The position numbers and the translations under genes were made by a program. This document shows positions 1 through 11,199 of a stretch of 64,000 bases of DNA, in pieces. Each line of letters starts with the position of its first letter. Position 1 is the stretch's first letter. The stretch covers positions 1-64,000 of the forward strand of contig JAPLIR010000024.1 in assembly GCA_026389015.1 (NCBI GenBank), in the 5' to 3' direction. Under the pieces are notes generated by a model. That model made no database searches and had not been told where the DNA came from. It saw only the letters and a program-made list of their open reading frames with translations. Origin of the DNA: Candidatus Dependentiae bacterium (GTDB lineage: Bacteria; Babelota; Babeliae; Babelales; Vermiphilaceae).

Positions 1-1613
1 CGGTTGAGTACGAAGTAGTGTTGCCGGCAATTGCCAAATTAAGTAATGTTAAAAATCAAATAAAGCAGGTGGTTACTTCTTCAATTGCGGAGTATATGAA
101 GCCGCTTTCTCAGTATGTTAAAAGGACTTCTAAAGCGGTGCAAGAAAATCCATATAAAGATAAAATTGCGCATGTGCGGATTGGTAACGAATTATGTACT
201 GAAGAAAAAGCGTATCTTGAAAAACGTATGCCTAAAGTAAAAGTTACACTTGAAAAATTACTGGGTCGTTCAATAGATTTAAAAAATGTGCCCAAAATTG
301 CTCTTCTTGGCAGCGGTGGTGGTCATCGAGCTCTCGTGAGTTTTACTGGGTGGGCTGAGGGCTTTACGAAAATAGGATTGATGGACACGGTAACCTACAT
401 GGCGGGTGTTTCTGGATCTACGTGGTTTGTAGCATTATGGTTATTGAGTGGTTTGCCCATCGATAAGTTTAAAGAAAAACTTTCTATGACGGTTGGCGAG
501 GGGTTACTAAATATAACTCCCTATGAATTTATATTGTTAGCTAACAGCTTTTTGGTGAAAGCTGCTTTTGATCAAAATGTAACCTTAATAGATATATGGG
601 GTGGCTTAATCGCCAATACGTTCTTGAAAGACTCTGGGGATAAACGTTATATGCAATACTTATCACAACAAGTAAAAACCATAGCGGATGGCGATTGGCC
701 GTTGTCTATTTATACGGCAATTCGTGCGGATGAGAATAGCAAGCAAGATATCTATGAATTTACGCCATATGAAATTGGAGCGACCTGGCTGGGGCCACAA
801 GGTATTTATGTTCCCACATGGGCATATGGAAGAAAATTTAAAAATGGTGTCTCAGTAGATTTTGCACCACAGCAAAACGTAGGATTTATGAAGGGAACTT
901 TTGGTGCCGCAATCGCTGCAAGAATCGATACTTCTCTCGCATTTATTTTCGCGAATAAAAAAATACTGCCGCCTTTTGATCAAATAGTTGATGTAGTGTT
1001 ATCGACTATTGGCAATCAACGAGTCACTACTGCATCCATTAATAATTTTGCTTTTGGCATAGAAGGTAGTGTGGTAAAAGATGCGGAGCAGATAAATTTA
1101 AGTGATACCGGCAATGAGATTAATTTACCCTATGCGCCATTGAGTGGTGAGCGACCTGAACGGTTAGCTGACATTATGATATTCTTGGATGTTTCATTGG
1201 GGCTTCCAGGTGATTTTCGTAAGGTTGAAAAGTATGCGCGGAAAAAAGGGCTTAAGTATCCTGTCATTAATTATGCGAATGTAGAAAATCGTACGGTAAG
1301 TATTTTTAAAGATGCAAATGATTCTACCGTGCCGTTAGTTATCTACATGCCACTAGTGAGTGATTCCTCGTTAATTAAAAAAGCAAAAGATGCTCAATTA
1401 TTTACAGGATTGATAGCTCATATTGATGGTTTTGATGTGCAAAAATGTATGCATGGTGGCTATTGTGATACAGCGAATAATAAATATACCAAAGAACAGG
1501 TTGAACAGCTCAGTGCATTAACAGAATTTAATGTGCTTGCTAATAAAGATACAATTATTGAAGCGATTGCATGGAAAGTTGATCAGTTAGAAAAATCTCA
1601 TACATCAAAATAA
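1..1613 (+). CDS. cPLA2-like phospholipase, copy 1 (5' end outside window)
   Basis: The protein resembles the catalytic domain of eukaryotic group IV cytosolic phospholipase A2, which hydrolyses glycerophospholipids with a Ser/Asp dyad. Visible motifs are the oxyanion-loop GSGGGHR, the nucleophile motif GVSGSTW, the block YEFTPYEIGATW and the catalytic-Asp region SDTGNEINLPY. The reading frame is open to the first base, and the first codons (VEYEVVLPA) match an internal part of the next gene, so the signal peptide and N-terminal domain lie upstream of the window. The gene ends 13 bases before copy 2, suggesting one operon. This is the only one of the three tandem copies intact over its visible length. 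Family assignment is strong from motif order; a host membrane target is inference. Confidence 0.85.
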   Translation, partial: VEYEVVLPAIAKLSNVKNQIKQVVTSSIAEYMKPLSQYVKRTSKAVQENPYKDKIAHVRIGNELCTEEKAYLEKRMPKVKVTLEKLLGRSIDLKNVPKIALLGSGGGHRALVSFTGWAEGFTKIGLMDTVTYMAGVSGSTWFVALWLLSGLPIDKFKEKLSMTVGEGLLNITPYEFILLANSFLVKAAFDQNVTLIDIWGGLIANTFLKDSGDKRYMQYLSQQVKTIADGDWPLSIYTAIRADENSKQDIYEFTPYEIGATWLGPQGIYVPTWAYGRKFKNGVSVDFAPQQNVGFMKGTFGAAIAARIDTSLAFIFANKKILPPFDQIVDVVLSTIGNQRVTTASINNFAFGIEGSVVKDAEQINLSDTGNEINLPYAPLSGERPERLADIMIFLDVSLGLPGDFRKVEKYARKKGLKYPVINYANVENRTVSIFKDANDSTVPLVIYMPLVSDSSLIKKAKDAQLFTGLIAHIDGFDVQKCMHGGYCDTANNKYTKEQVEQLSALTEFNVLANKDTIIEAIAWKVDQLEKSHTSK

Positions 1614-1626
1614 GTGTAGGAAAATT

Positions 1627-3634
1627 ATGGCTGATATACGTTTAAAGAGATTATTGGTAGTGGGGTTGTGTCTTAATTTATATTCTGTGACGACTAGGGC
1701 TGGTATTATCACGCTTCACAATAAAACTGATCGCGATGTATTTGTTTCCATGTATCGGTCGGCATCATCGGAAAAATCTGGCGTGCATGCTAATGGGCAG
1801 TCGGTGATTCCCATCATGATAAAAAAAGAGGGCTTTGTAGATATAGAGCGGCCTGCCGACGATCGTGTATTAGGATTTTCTTTCATTGAAAAGGATCTTG
1901 GCAGTTCTATAGAAGCTGATACATTCGCCAAACTTGCGCACGTTCCAGTCCATCTGGTTTCGGGTGATTCGCTCTATTTTGCGGTGGATGGGCCTGAGTT
2001 GAAGGGGTACGACACGGTTGAGTACGAAGTAGTGTTGCCGGCAATTGCCAAATTAAGTAATGTTAAAAATCAAATAAAGCAGGTGGTTACTTCTTCAATT
2101 GCGGAGTATATGAAGCCGCTTTCTCAGTATGTTAAAAAAACTTCAAAGGCAGTGCAACAAAATCCTCATAAAGATGAAGTAGCACAAGTGCGTATCGGCA
2201 ACGAGTTGTGCATGGAAGAAAAAGCGTATCTTGAAAAGCGTATGCCAAACGTTAAAACGGCGCTTGAAAAATTATTGGGACGTTCAGTAAATTCAAAAAA
2301 TGTTCCTAATATTGCTCTTGTAGAAAGTGGTGGCGGCTACCGTGCTATGTTGTGTTCTATCGGTTGGCACCTTGGCATAACAAAACTGGGAGTTATGGAT
2401 GTTGTTACCTATATGGTTGGGCTTTCTGGTTCTACGTGGTCGATTGGTTCGTGGGTTGCCAGTGGATTATCGATTGAGCGTTTTAAAGAGCAGTTGATTC
2501 CAAAAACGGAACAGGGTATTTATAGTTTAAGTGTTCCTGAACTTATGTTGTTAGCGGGCAATCTTTTGGTTAAGGCCGCCTATGATCAAGAGTTAACAAT
2601 TATAGATTTGTATGGGGCTCTTTTGGCTAATGCCTTGTTAAAAGATTTTGGGGACGATCGTCAAAAAATTTATTTATCGCAGCAAGCAAAGACAATAGAG
2701 GGTGGTGATTGGCCATTTCCTATTTATACGGCAGTACGTGCCGATGAGCATGCAAAACAGGATTGGTATGAATTTACGCCCTATGAAATTGGTGCGACCT
2801 GGATCGCGACTGATAAACGTGGCATGTATATTCCTTCTTGGGCTTATGGAAGAACATTTTTTGCTGGTAAGTCGATTGATTTTGCACCTGAACAAAGTTT
2901 AGGATTTCAAAAGGGCACCTTTGGTGCCGCGATTGCTGGATCGGTTGAAGAAGCAATTCAAAAAATAACGGAAAGCAAAAAGGTGCTACCACCCTTTGAT
3001 CAAGTTATGGATGTCATGATCAATACATTGGGCAGCCAACGTATTACTACTGCCGTTGCTAATAACTTTTCTTTTGGTATGGAAGCGAGCACTATAAAAG
3101 ATCTTAAGCAGCTGCGCTTAGCCGATGGTGCTACTGAATTTAATTTACCCTATCCTCCGGTAAGTGGTGAAAGGCCTGAGCGAAAGGCAGATATTTTAAT
3201 TTTTGTTGATTTTGCAGATGATTCTCCAACTGACTTTAAAAGAGTTGAAAAGTATGCCAGAGACAAAGGGCTTAAGTTCCCTGCAATTGATTACGCTGCC
3301 ATAGAAAATCGTGTGCTCACTGTATTTAAAGACGAACATGATGCTTACAGTTCCTTTAGTAATCTACATGCCGTTGGTGAATGATGCGGTATTGTTGGCA
3401 GAGGCTAATAATAATTCAGAGCTTGCGGCATTTGTTCCTCTACTAAAGAACTTTAATATTTTAGAGTGTATAAAAAATGATTATTGTAGTACGACAAATC
3501 TTAAATATTCAAATGAAGAAGCACAGAGGGTAAGTTCTCTCATGGAATTTAACGTGCTTTCAAATAAAGATAAAATTATTGAGGCAATTGTGTGGAAAGT
3601 TGATCAGTTAGAAAAAGCTCATACACCAAAATAG
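1627..3634 (+). pseudogene. cPLA2-like phospholipase, copy 2, with a one-base frameshift
   Basis: A signal peptide (residues about 1-25) is followed by an N-terminal domain of about 110 residues and a cPLA2-type catalytic domain. Motifs are ESGGGYR (233-239), GLSGSTW with nucleophile Ser267, YEFTPYEIGATW (about 381-392) and ADGATEFNLPYPP with likely catalytic Asp500. Compared with copy 1, one extra T near 3345-3346 shifts the frame: FKDEHDA is followed by 14 wrong residues and a stop at 3384. The expected end resumes in another frame with TVPLVIYMPL and runs to 3634. Both catalytic residues lie before the shift, so a truncated enzyme could still be active. A read error or programmed shift would also explain it. 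The start ATG follows TAGGAAAATT. Confidence 0.8.
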
Positions 3635-3646
3635 AGGTGAAAAAAT

Positions 3647-5647
3647 ATGGCTGATATATGTTTGAGGAAATTATTAAGAATGGCGTTCTGTTGCAGCATA
3701 TGCTCGATTGTTGCTCGGGCGGAGATGATTACCCTCTATAATAAGACTGAGCGAGATGTATTTGCTTCGATGTATCGTCCAGTGTCATTGACAAATATTG
3801 ATGTGCAGTCAGTTGTTCCTATCACTATCAAAAATGGTGATTCTGTTGATATAGAGCGCCCAACGGATGAGCGTGTGTTGGGATTTTCTTTTTCTGCCAA
3901 AGATCTTGGAAATTCTATTGAGGCTGACGCATTTGCAAAAATTGCACAGGCTAACATACACCTTATTTCAGGAGATTCGCTCTATTTTGCATTGGATGGA
4001 CCAGAGTTGAAGGCATACGACACGGTTGAATACGAAGTGGTGCTGCCGGCGGTTAATAAACTTAAAAATGTAAGAAATCAAATCCTACAGTTTGTAACAC
4101 CATCTATTGTAGAATATATTCGGCCCATAGCATCGTATATAAAAAAAACTTCTGAGGCAGTGTTAGACAATCCGCATAAAGATGAAGTAGCGCATGTGCG
4201 GATTGGTAACGAGTTGTGTTCTGAGGAACAAGTATATCGTAAAAAACGCCTGCTCAAGGTTCAATCAGCCCTTGAAAAATTATTGGGTCGTTCAATAGAT
4301 ACAAGAAATGTACCTACTATTGCGATTCTAGGCAGTGGTGGTGGTTATCGCGCCATGGCTACTTTGGCGGGTTTTAATGTTGGCTGGAATGTTATTGGTC
4401 TTATGGATGCGACCGCTTATATAGCTGGCGTCTCAGGATCAACGTTTACCATTGGTCAGTGGATGTCGAGTGGTTTTTCTGTTGAACAGTGTAAAGAGGC
4501 GTTGATTGCCAAAATGGCTCGTGGTTTATGGTCGGTTTCTATTAATTAATTTTTTTTATTGGCGCAGGGCTTGTTGATTAAAGCGGCATTTGAAGAACAG
4601 GTGACCATGATAGATTTGTGGGCAGGTCTTACGGGTAATGCCTTACTAGAAAATTTTGGTGATAATCGGTATAGGTTGTATTTATCGCAACAAGCAAAAA
4701 CAATTTCTGATGGTGCCATGCCGTTTCCTATTTACACGGCTGTGCGTGCGGACGAACATGCATCGCAAGATTGGTATGAGTTTACGCCGTATGAAATTGG
4801 TGCATCGTGGATGGGTACTAATACGCGTGGCATGTATGTTCCGACATGGTCTTTTAACAGAATGTTCAAAAATGGTGTTTCGACCAATGATGCGCCAGAG
4901 CAACCTCTTGCTTCTTTGCTTGGTATTTGCACTTCTGGAGGGGCCACTAAAATTGCCAGTCAAATTAGTTTTTTTATGCAGGGAAAGAAGATAGTCCCGC
5001 CGTTTGATCAAGCTATTGATGCTATTCTGAACTCGATTGGCAATCAACGTATTACAACAGCAGAAATTAATAATTTCACTTGTGACATGAAAGATAGTCA
5101 ACTTAAGAACGTTAAAATTATTAATTTAGCAGATGCCGGCGGCCATATGAATATTCCATACCCTCCGCTGAGTGACAAGCGACGTGCAGCAGATATCATG
5201 ATAATGGTGGATGCTTCTTTTGATTTACCTGTCGACTTGCCAAGGATTACACAGTATGCCAAGGAGAAAGGGTTAAAGATCCCAGTTCTTGCGCATGAAA
5301 ATGTAGAAAAATATTCGGTAAGTATATTTAAAGATGATAATGACCCAACGGTTCCACTGGTTATTTATATGCCGCTTATTAGTGATACGGCGTTATTGGC
5401 ATCAGTAAAAGGTAAGCCTGAGTTTGCAGAATTTATTACGTTATTGGAAGGATTTGATGTTGCCAAATGCATGCTGGATGGCTATTGCCACACCTCTAAT
5501 TTTGAATATACCAAAGAGCAGGTATTGCAGCTGAGTGGGCTCATGGAGTTTCATGTACGTGCCAATGAAAAAAAGATCATTGAGGCAATTGCGTGGAAAG
5601 TCGCACAGTTAGAAAAACATACTGCATTAGGTGTAGCAATAGATTAG
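3647..5647 (+). pseudogene. cPLA2-like phospholipase, copy 3, interrupted by an in-frame TAA
   Basis: This is the third tandem paralogue, starting 12 bases after copy 2, with a signal peptide ending near RAEM and the same N-terminal domain. Motifs are GSGGGYRAM, GVSGSTF (nucleophile), then after the stop YEFTPYEIGASW and the Asp region LADAGGHMNIPYPP. The TAA at 4547-4549 lies in frame: SIN, stop, FFLLAQGLL. Copy 1 has TPYEFILLA here, so the stop sits at a Glu codon and fits a single G-to-T change (GAA to TAA). No other disruption is visible in about 2 kb, so the lesion is recent, an error, or read through. The stop separates the nucleophile from the catalytic Asp, so the N-terminal product alone should be inactive. 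Confidence 0.8.
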
Positions 5648-5727
5648 TAGCCCATGCTTTAAATTGTTGTGGTTTCTTGTTACGCTGGTTGAGTAATAGT
5701 GTAATAAATAACATCAAGGTATATTCC

Positions 5728-7461
5728 ATGCAGACAGTTCAAGGCGCTAAATATCTATGGAAGCTACCTGTTTACGATAACGCAACGGTGCTTGAATTAG
5801 CATCAGCGTACAATCTTTCCTTTCCTATTATTCAAACATTGATGACGCGTGGATTTACTAATAAAGCGGCTATTGGCAGCTTCCTTTTTACTTCGTATGA
5901 AGGTGACGTTGCGCATCCATCATTAATGAAAGATGCACTAAAATCAGCTGAACGAATTCTGCAAGCAATAGAGCGCAAAGAAAGAATTTTGGTGTGCGGT
6001 GATTACGATGTTGATGGCGTGACTTCATCAGCTATGATGTTAATTAGTTTGTTACCACTGGGTGCCGATATTAATTTTTTTATTCCTAATCGTGCACGCG
6101 ATGGCTATGGCCTTTCAGCAAAGGTTATTGAACGTGCCGCGAGTAATGGTTATAAAGTGGTGATCACGGTTGATAATGGCATCACGGCGTTTGAACCCGC
6201 ACGTCGTGCAAAAGAGCTGGGTGTTGATTTAATTATTACCGATCACCATAAAACCCATGCGCATGTGCCTGATGCATTTGCCATTGTTAATCCTAATCAA
6301 CATGATTGTGATTATCCTTTTAAAGTATTGGCCGGTGTTGGTGTTTCGTTTAAATTGCTTTCGTTATTATATGAATTAAAAAAATTAGAGATGCCAGCAA
6401 AAGCGTATGAATTGCTCATGCTGGGAACTATTGCAGACGTTGTGCCTTTATTGGGAGAAAACCGATTCTGGGTTCGTCATGGCTTGAATTACATTAATAA
6501 GTTAGAAAGTTTATCTTTCAAGACATTGAAAACCAATGGCAAACTCGAAAAACCAAAAATTTCAGCAACTGATATTGGCTTTTGCATTGCACCACAAATT
6601 AATGCGCTCGGAAGATTAGAAGATGCGCGCCAGGCTGTAAAGTTTCTCATTGGTTCAGATGAAAAAGAAGTTAATGATGTTGGTCGCGTGCTTCTTGAAT
6701 TGAATCAAGCACGACGAGATATTGAACGTTCTATATTTCTTGAAGTTGATGCGGAAATTGCACATGGATCTATTGACGTAAAACAAGAGAATATAATTGT
6801 TGCGGCAAGCACAAAGTGGCCTGCGGGAGTTATAGGTCTTGTTGCTTCACGGTTTGTAGGTGCTTATGGGAAACCAACCATATTATTTCATCTCACAAAA
6901 GATGGGCTTGCCAAAGGGTCATGTCGCTCGATTCCTGAATTTGATATGTTTAAAGCATTGCAAGAATGTCATGATCTTTTAATACAATATGGTGGCCATC
7001 CTATGGCTGCTGGACTTTCTCTTAAAGTTGAGAATGTGCCTTTATTAAAAGCAAAATTAGAAGCATTAATCGCTGAACAGTTAACACCCTTTGATTTACA
7101 ACAAAAATTAGTGCTTGATGCTGAAGTTACGTTGCCCGATCTTACTAAAAAATTTATGGAAGACATTGGTCAACTCGAGCCGTTTGGTAATGCCAACACC
7201 AATCCTACTTTTTATGTTAAAAATGTTACGCAGGTACAAAAGCCGACACTCATGAAGGATGCGCATGTTAAATGTCATGTCTTTGCCGATGGTGTTATTA
7301 AACCAGTAGTATTTTTCAATCGTCCTGATTTATTTGAACTGTTTCTTGCACAAGAGCAGGAGCCGTTTTCTTTGGCCGCACAGGTTTCAGAAAATCATTG
7401 GTCTGGCCGGGTTAATATTGAATTAGTTGGTCTCGATGTTGCGGGGTTAAAATCAGTATGA
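5728..7461 (+). CDS. recJ: Single-stranded-DNA-specific 5'-3' exonuclease RecJ
   Basis: This DHH-family nuclease degrades single-stranded DNA from the 5' end in recombinational and mismatch repair. The 577-residue length equals the usual size. Motif I DYDVDG is at residues 92-97, VDNG at 148-151 and DHH at 172-174; all are metal-binding sites of the DHH domain. The C-terminal half carries the DHHA1 part (RSIPEFDMFKAL, then GGHPMAAG) and an OB-like end. The ATG at 5728 is chosen because upstream in-frame codons overlap the preceding gene and do not resemble RecJ. The stop overlaps the cmk start as ATGA, so the two are likely translationally coupled. Confidence 0.93.
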   Translation: MQTVQGAKYLWKLPVYDNATVLELASAYNLSFPIIQTLMTRGFTNKAAIGSFLFTSYEGDVAHPSLMKDALKSAERILQAIERKERILVCGDYDVDGVTSSAMMLISLLPLGADINFFIPNRARDGYGLSAKVIERAASNGYKVVITVDNGITAFEPARRAKELGVDLIITDHHKTHAHVPDAFAIVNPNQHDCDYPFKVLAGVGVSFKLLSLLYELKKLEMPAKAYELLMLGTIADVVPLLGENRFWVRHGLNYINKLESLSFKTLKTNGKLEKPKISATDIGFCIAPQINALGRLEDARQAVKFLIGSDEKEVNDVGRVLLELNQARRDIERSIFLEVDAEIAHGSIDVKQENIIVAASTKWPAGVIGLVASRFVGAYGKPTILFHLTKDGLAKGSCRSIPEFDMFKALQECHDLLIQYGGHPMAAGLSLKVENVPLLKAKLEALIAEQLTPFDLQQKLVLDAEVTLPDLTKKFMEDIGQLEPFGNANTNPTFYVKNVTQVQKPTLMKDAHVKCHVFADGVIKPVVFFNRPDLFELFLAQEQEPFSLAAQVSENHWSGRVNIELVGLDVAGLKSV

Positions 7462-8141
7462 TTATTACTATTGATGGCCCCGTCGCTAGTGGCAAATCAA
7501 CGATTGCGCGGAGCATAGCACAACGACTTGGTTATTATTATATTGCCTCTGGCGCTGTGTATAGGTCGCTGGCTTATCTTTTGATGCGTGAATGTGGCTA
7601 CCGCCTAGAAACTATTGGTGCTGTAGCTCAATCTGATATTATTAATTTGTTAGATGCCAAGCGCCTACTGTATTGCTATGCTTCAGGCACGGGTGAGACA
7701 TTAGTATTTGATGGGGAAGATATTACGCAGTATTTGTCTGCCAGTGATGTCGCCAACGCTGCATCAGTAATGAGTGCCAATCCTATAGTGCGCGATGCGG
7801 TGGTTTGTTTCTTACGCAATTTAGTAAAAAATGTCGACAGTATTACTGATGGTCGCGATTGCGGTTCTGTATTGTTTCCTGACGCTGAAATTAAATTTTT
7901 TTTGACAGCCTCGCTTGATGTTCGCGCATTACGTTGGCAAAAATTGCAGGCGGTCTTGGGCAATGTAGTGGATTTCGATGAAGCTAAAAAATTAGTGAGT
8001 GCGCGAGATAAGCGTGATAGTGAGCGTGCAGTGGCGCCGTTAGTCATTCCGGATGGCGCTCTTATTATTGATAGCTCAGCATTAAGTCAGGATCAAGTGA
8101 TTGACCTGATTATAGATGTAGTTAAAAATAAAATTTCTTAA
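7458..8141 (+). CDS. cmk: Cytidylate (CMP/dCMP) kinase
   Basis: The enzyme phosphorylates CMP and dCMP with ATP. A P-loop GPVASGKST is at residues 7-15, followed by the substrate motif SGAVYRS (usually TGAMYR), DGRDCGS for nucleotide recognition, and the lid region RDKRDSERAVAPL. The length of 227 residues is typical. It overlaps recJ by four bases, and a strong hairpin terminator follows, so recJ-cmk looks like a two-gene unit. In an organism that seems to import nucleotides, retention of CMP kinase fits salvage; that link is inference. Confidence 0.93.
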   Translation: MIITIDGPVASGKSTIARSIAQRLGYYYIASGAVYRSLAYLLMRECGYRLETIGAVAQSDIINLLDAKRLLYCYASGTGETLVFDGEDITQYLSASDVANAASVMSANPIVRDAVVCFLRNLVKNVDSITDGRDCGSVLFPDAEIKFFLTASLDVRALRWQKLQAVLGNVVDFDEAKKLVSARDKRDSERAVAPLVIPDGALIIDSSALSQDQVIDLIIDVVKNKIS

Positions 8142-8157
8142 TTTTTTGTACATAAAA

Positions 8158-8197
8158 AAAGCGAGGAAACTTTCGAAAGTTTCCTCGCTTTTGTATT
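8158..8197. terminator. Bidirectional intrinsic terminator between cmk and the lipoprotein gene
   Basis: A perfect 34-base palindrome centred between 8174 and 8175 (arms begin AAAGCGAGGAAAC) is flanked by an A run on the left and a T-rich stretch on the right. It therefore can stop cmk transcription from the left and the convergent lipoprotein gene from the right. Confidence 0.85.
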
Positions 8198-8214
8198 TTT
8201 AAAGAATCTGTCTC

Positions 8215-8445
8215 TTATTTTTGTGAGTAAGATTCTTCAGCTATTTCTCTTGTAGTTGCTACTTTGCCAGTTTTAGCTGTTGGAGCTTTTTTTGAGGTAG
8301 CTTTTTTTGTTGTTGTCTTTTTTTCTTTGGTGCTCTTTGAGGTTGTTGTTTCTTTGGTGCAGCTATTGCAGCCTCTTTTTTTACATGCAGGTACCATAGC
8401 AAGCAATGAAACGCACAATAGGGTTAGTAGTCCTTTTTTCATCAT
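8215..8445 (-). CDS. Small Thr/Lys-rich lipoprotein
   Basis: The 76-residue protein has a classical lipoprotein signal: MMKKG, a hydrophobic run and a Cys at position 21 (AMVPAC). The mature part has two further Cys (RGCNSC) and is then a low-complexity Thr, Lys and Ala region with no predicted fold. AAGGAGAG lies just before the ATG. A second in-frame ATG is the next codon. It should sit in a membrane facing the periplasm. No function is recognised. Confidence 0.65.
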   Translation of the reverse strand: MMKKGLLTLLCVSLLAMVPACKKRGCNSCTKETTTSKSTKEKKTTTKKATSKKAPTAKTGKVATTREIAEESYSQK

Positions 8446-8567
8446 TTCTCTCTCCTTAATAATGGTTATTAAATGACTTCACTAATCTATTCTTTCTTGT
8501 CTTTTACCATAGACAAGATGCGTGGTTCATTGCAAGAATTTCAATGTTTTCTTAAAAAGAATTTTGT

Positions 8568-11030
8568 TTAATTCTTTTTTTTCTTGGCAGGTTTAGCTTT
8601 TTTTTTCGTTGGTTTTTTATGCTGGTTATCATCAGTGGCTTTTGCAGCTTTAATGGTAGTTTTATCAAATGGATTTTTCACAAAGGCTGCTTTGAGTACT
8701 TCATCCATACTTGATACATACATCAATTGTAAGCCACCAATTTCAATTTCCTTGAGAATTTCTTGAACATCATCGTAATTTTCTTGCGGAACAATGACCG
8801 TTTTAAAATTATGTTGTTTAGCGGCAAGAATTTTTTCCTTCAAACCACCAACTGCCAGTACACGCCCTTGTAAGGTTATTTCACCCGTCATGGCAAAATC
8901 ATTGCGTATTGGATTGTTAGTGAGTGCTGACACCAGTGCTGTGCACATGGTGATACCAGCCGACGGACCATCTTTAGGGGTTGCGCCTTCAGGAATGTGA
9001 ATGTGTATATCTTTAGTTGTGTAGAAAGAGCTTTTTAATCCAATATCTGCAGCGCGTGATCTGATATAGCTTAATGCAGCATGAGCAGATTCTTGCATTA
9101 CTTCACCCAGCTGGCCGGTTAAGGTAAGACCACCTTTTCCTGAAATAACCGTTGTTTCAATTTCAAGTACGTCGCCACCTATTTCAGTCCATGCAAGGCC
9201 GGTAGCAATACCAATTTTGTTTTGATTGGTCGACAAGCTTGTTTTCCTGAAGGTAGGATGTCCTAGCCATTCTTTTATTTTTGCATCGGTTATCGTGACG
9301 CTCTTAACTGATTTCTCTTTCAACAATACTTGAATAGATTTACGCATGAGTTTGGTGATAACTCGTTCAAGTTGGCGCACGCCGGCTTCTTTAGTGTAGT
9401 TGGCAACAACCGTACGGATGATGTCGCTGGTAATTTTGAATTTTTGTTTAGTAAGGCCATAGGTTTTTAAATTTTTAGGAATTAAAAACTTTTCAGCAAT
9501 GTCTATTTTTTCATCTTCTGTATAGCCAGATAGATTGATAATTTCTAGGCGATCATATAATGCATACGGAATACCATCAATCATATTGGCAGTTGCAATG
9601 AACATAACTTTTGAAAGATCATATTCAACATCAAGAAAGTGGTCAACGAATGATTTGTTTTGTTCTGGGTCAAGCACTTCGAGCAACGCGGCTGAAGGGT
9701 CACCATGCATATCGCGTGACATTTTATCAATTTCATCAAGCAAAATGACAGGATTTACGGTGCCCGCTTTGCGCATTGCTTGCACAATTTTTCCGGGCAT
9801 TGCGCCGATGTAGGTTCTACGATGACCGCGTATTTCTGCTTCGTCACGAATACCGCCAAGTGAAATGCGCACAAAGTTGCTGCCTAAGCTTTCAGCGATT
9901 GATTTTCCAAGTGATGTTTTGCCAACACCAGGAGGACCAACCAAACAAATGATGGGAGACTTATCAAGATTTTTTGAGAATTTTTTAGCTGCCAAAAATT
10001 CAATGATACGTTCTTTGGCTTTTTTAAGTCCCGCATGGCTTTCTTGGAGCATGGTTTCTGCTTCCGTAAGACCAATCGTGTCTTCGCTTATCTTTTTCCA
10101 TGGAATTGAAATAATCCAGTCGATATAGTTACGACTTACGACTGCTTCGGAAGAAAGAGGCGGCATTTGTTCCAAACGCTTGAGTTCGCGTTCAACTTTT
10201 TCAAGAGCTTCTTTTGAAAGACTGAGTGTCTTGAGTTTTGACTTGATAGCTTCAAGCTCAGCTGATTGATCTTCGCGTCCCAGCTCTTTTTGAATTGCTT
10301 TGATTTGTTCGGTGAGATAATATTCGCGTTGGTTTTTTTCTACCTGCGTTTGAATGCGCCCACGAATTCGATTTTCTGTTTGCAGAATTTCGATTTCATT
10401 TTTAAGCATAGCACACAAGGTAACCATACGTTTTTTCAAATCAGTGATTTCAAGTACTTTTTGGCGATCATCAAACGATAAATTGGTAATGTGAACAGCG
10501 ATGGTGTCAGTGATATAGTCCATGTCGTGCACATTTTTTGCCACTATGGCTAGATCGGCTGGAGCCTTTTCATTGAGCTTGGCATAAGCGGCATATAGCG
10601 CTTGTAATTGGCGCCACGTTGCTTCAAGCGCAACGGTTTTGCTCATATTGGTTGTTGGTAGATCTTCGCACCAAGCGCCTAAAAAACCATCAGTGGGCTC
10701 TGTTTTGAGAATGCGTGCGCGGCTAATGCCTTCAGCAAGAATCTTGAGAGCATCATTAGGCATGCGCATAACTTGTAGTATGGTTGATTTGGTACCGTAT
10801 TTGTAAACGTCTTGTTCGGTTGGGTTTTCAATAGCAGAATTATGCTGTGCAGTAATAAAAATAGTACGATCGTGCTTGAGTGCATATTCAACTGCTTGAA
10901 TAGAAGATTGTCTGCCTACAATAATAGGGATGATGCTTTTGGGCAATATTACTACATTTTTAAGCGGCAAAAGAGGCAGAAAATTGTGTTCTTTTATTGT
11001 GGTCGGTTCTGTTTGATTATCGATTATCAT
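8568..11030 (-). CDS. lon: ATP-dependent protease Lon
   Basis: Lon degrades misfolded and regulatory proteins in the cytoplasm. The 820-residue protein has the N-terminal substrate-binding domain ([13 protein letters not shown]), a coiled helical region, an AAA+ module with Walker A GPPGVGKT (365-372) and Walker B LLDEIDK, and an S16 protease domain with PKDGPSAG (Ser690) and GGLKEK (Lys733) as catalytic dyad. The C-terminus has an extra tail of about 25 residues rich in Lys, after [11 protein letters not shown], which standard Lon lacks. AGGA lies eight bases before the start codon. It stands alone on the minus strand. Confidence 0.96.
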   Translation of the reverse strand: MIIDNQTEPTTIKEHNFLPLLPLKNVVILPKSIIPIIVGRQSSIQAVEYALKHDRTIFITAQHNSAIENPTEQDVYKYGTKSTILQVMRMPNDALKILAEGISRARILKTEPTDGFLGAWCEDLPTTNMSKTVALEATWRQLQALYAAYAKLNEKAPADLAIVAKNVHDMDYITDTIAVHITNLSFDDRQKVLEITDLKKRMVTLCAMLKNEIEILQTENRIRGRIQTQVEKNQREYYLTEQIKAIQKELGREDQSAELEAIKSKLKTLSLSKEALEKVERELKRLEQMPPLSSEAVVSRNYIDWIISIPWKKISEDTIGLTEAETMLQESHAGLKKAKERIIEFLAAKKFSKNLDKSPIICLVGPPGVGKTSLGKSIAESLGSNFVRISLGGIRDEAEIRGHRRTYIGAMPGKIVQAMRKAGTVNPVILLDEIDKMSRDMHGDPSAALLEVLDPEQNKSFVDHFLDVEYDLSKVMFIATANMIDGIPYALYDRLEIINLSGYTEDEKIDIAEKFLIPKNLKTYGLTKQKFKITSDIIRTVVANYTKEAGVRQLERVITKLMRKSIQVLLKEKSVKSVTITDAKIKEWLGHPTFRKTSLSTNQNKIGIATGLAWTEIGGDVLEIETTVISGKGGLTLTGQLGEVMQESAHAALSYIRSRAADIGLKSSFYTTKDIHIHIPEGATPKDGPSAGITMCTALVSALTNNPIRNDFAMTGEITLQGRVLAVGGLKEKILAAKQHNFKTVIVPQENYDDVQEILKEIEIGGLQLMYVSSMDEVLKAAFVKNPFDKTTIKAAKATDDNQHKKPTKKKAKPAKKKKN

Positions 11031-11199
11031 ATTATATATCCTAGGCCGTGTAAGCCAATAAAATGCTAGGTCATGAGATCCATTATATGGTTCTAGTATA
11101 CCATTTTTTTACGAGAGTACCTATACAAGTTTATCACTGTTAGGGGTTAGGGAGACTGCCTGTTGCCCTTTGTATTATTGGACTGCGGCAGGGGTCGGC

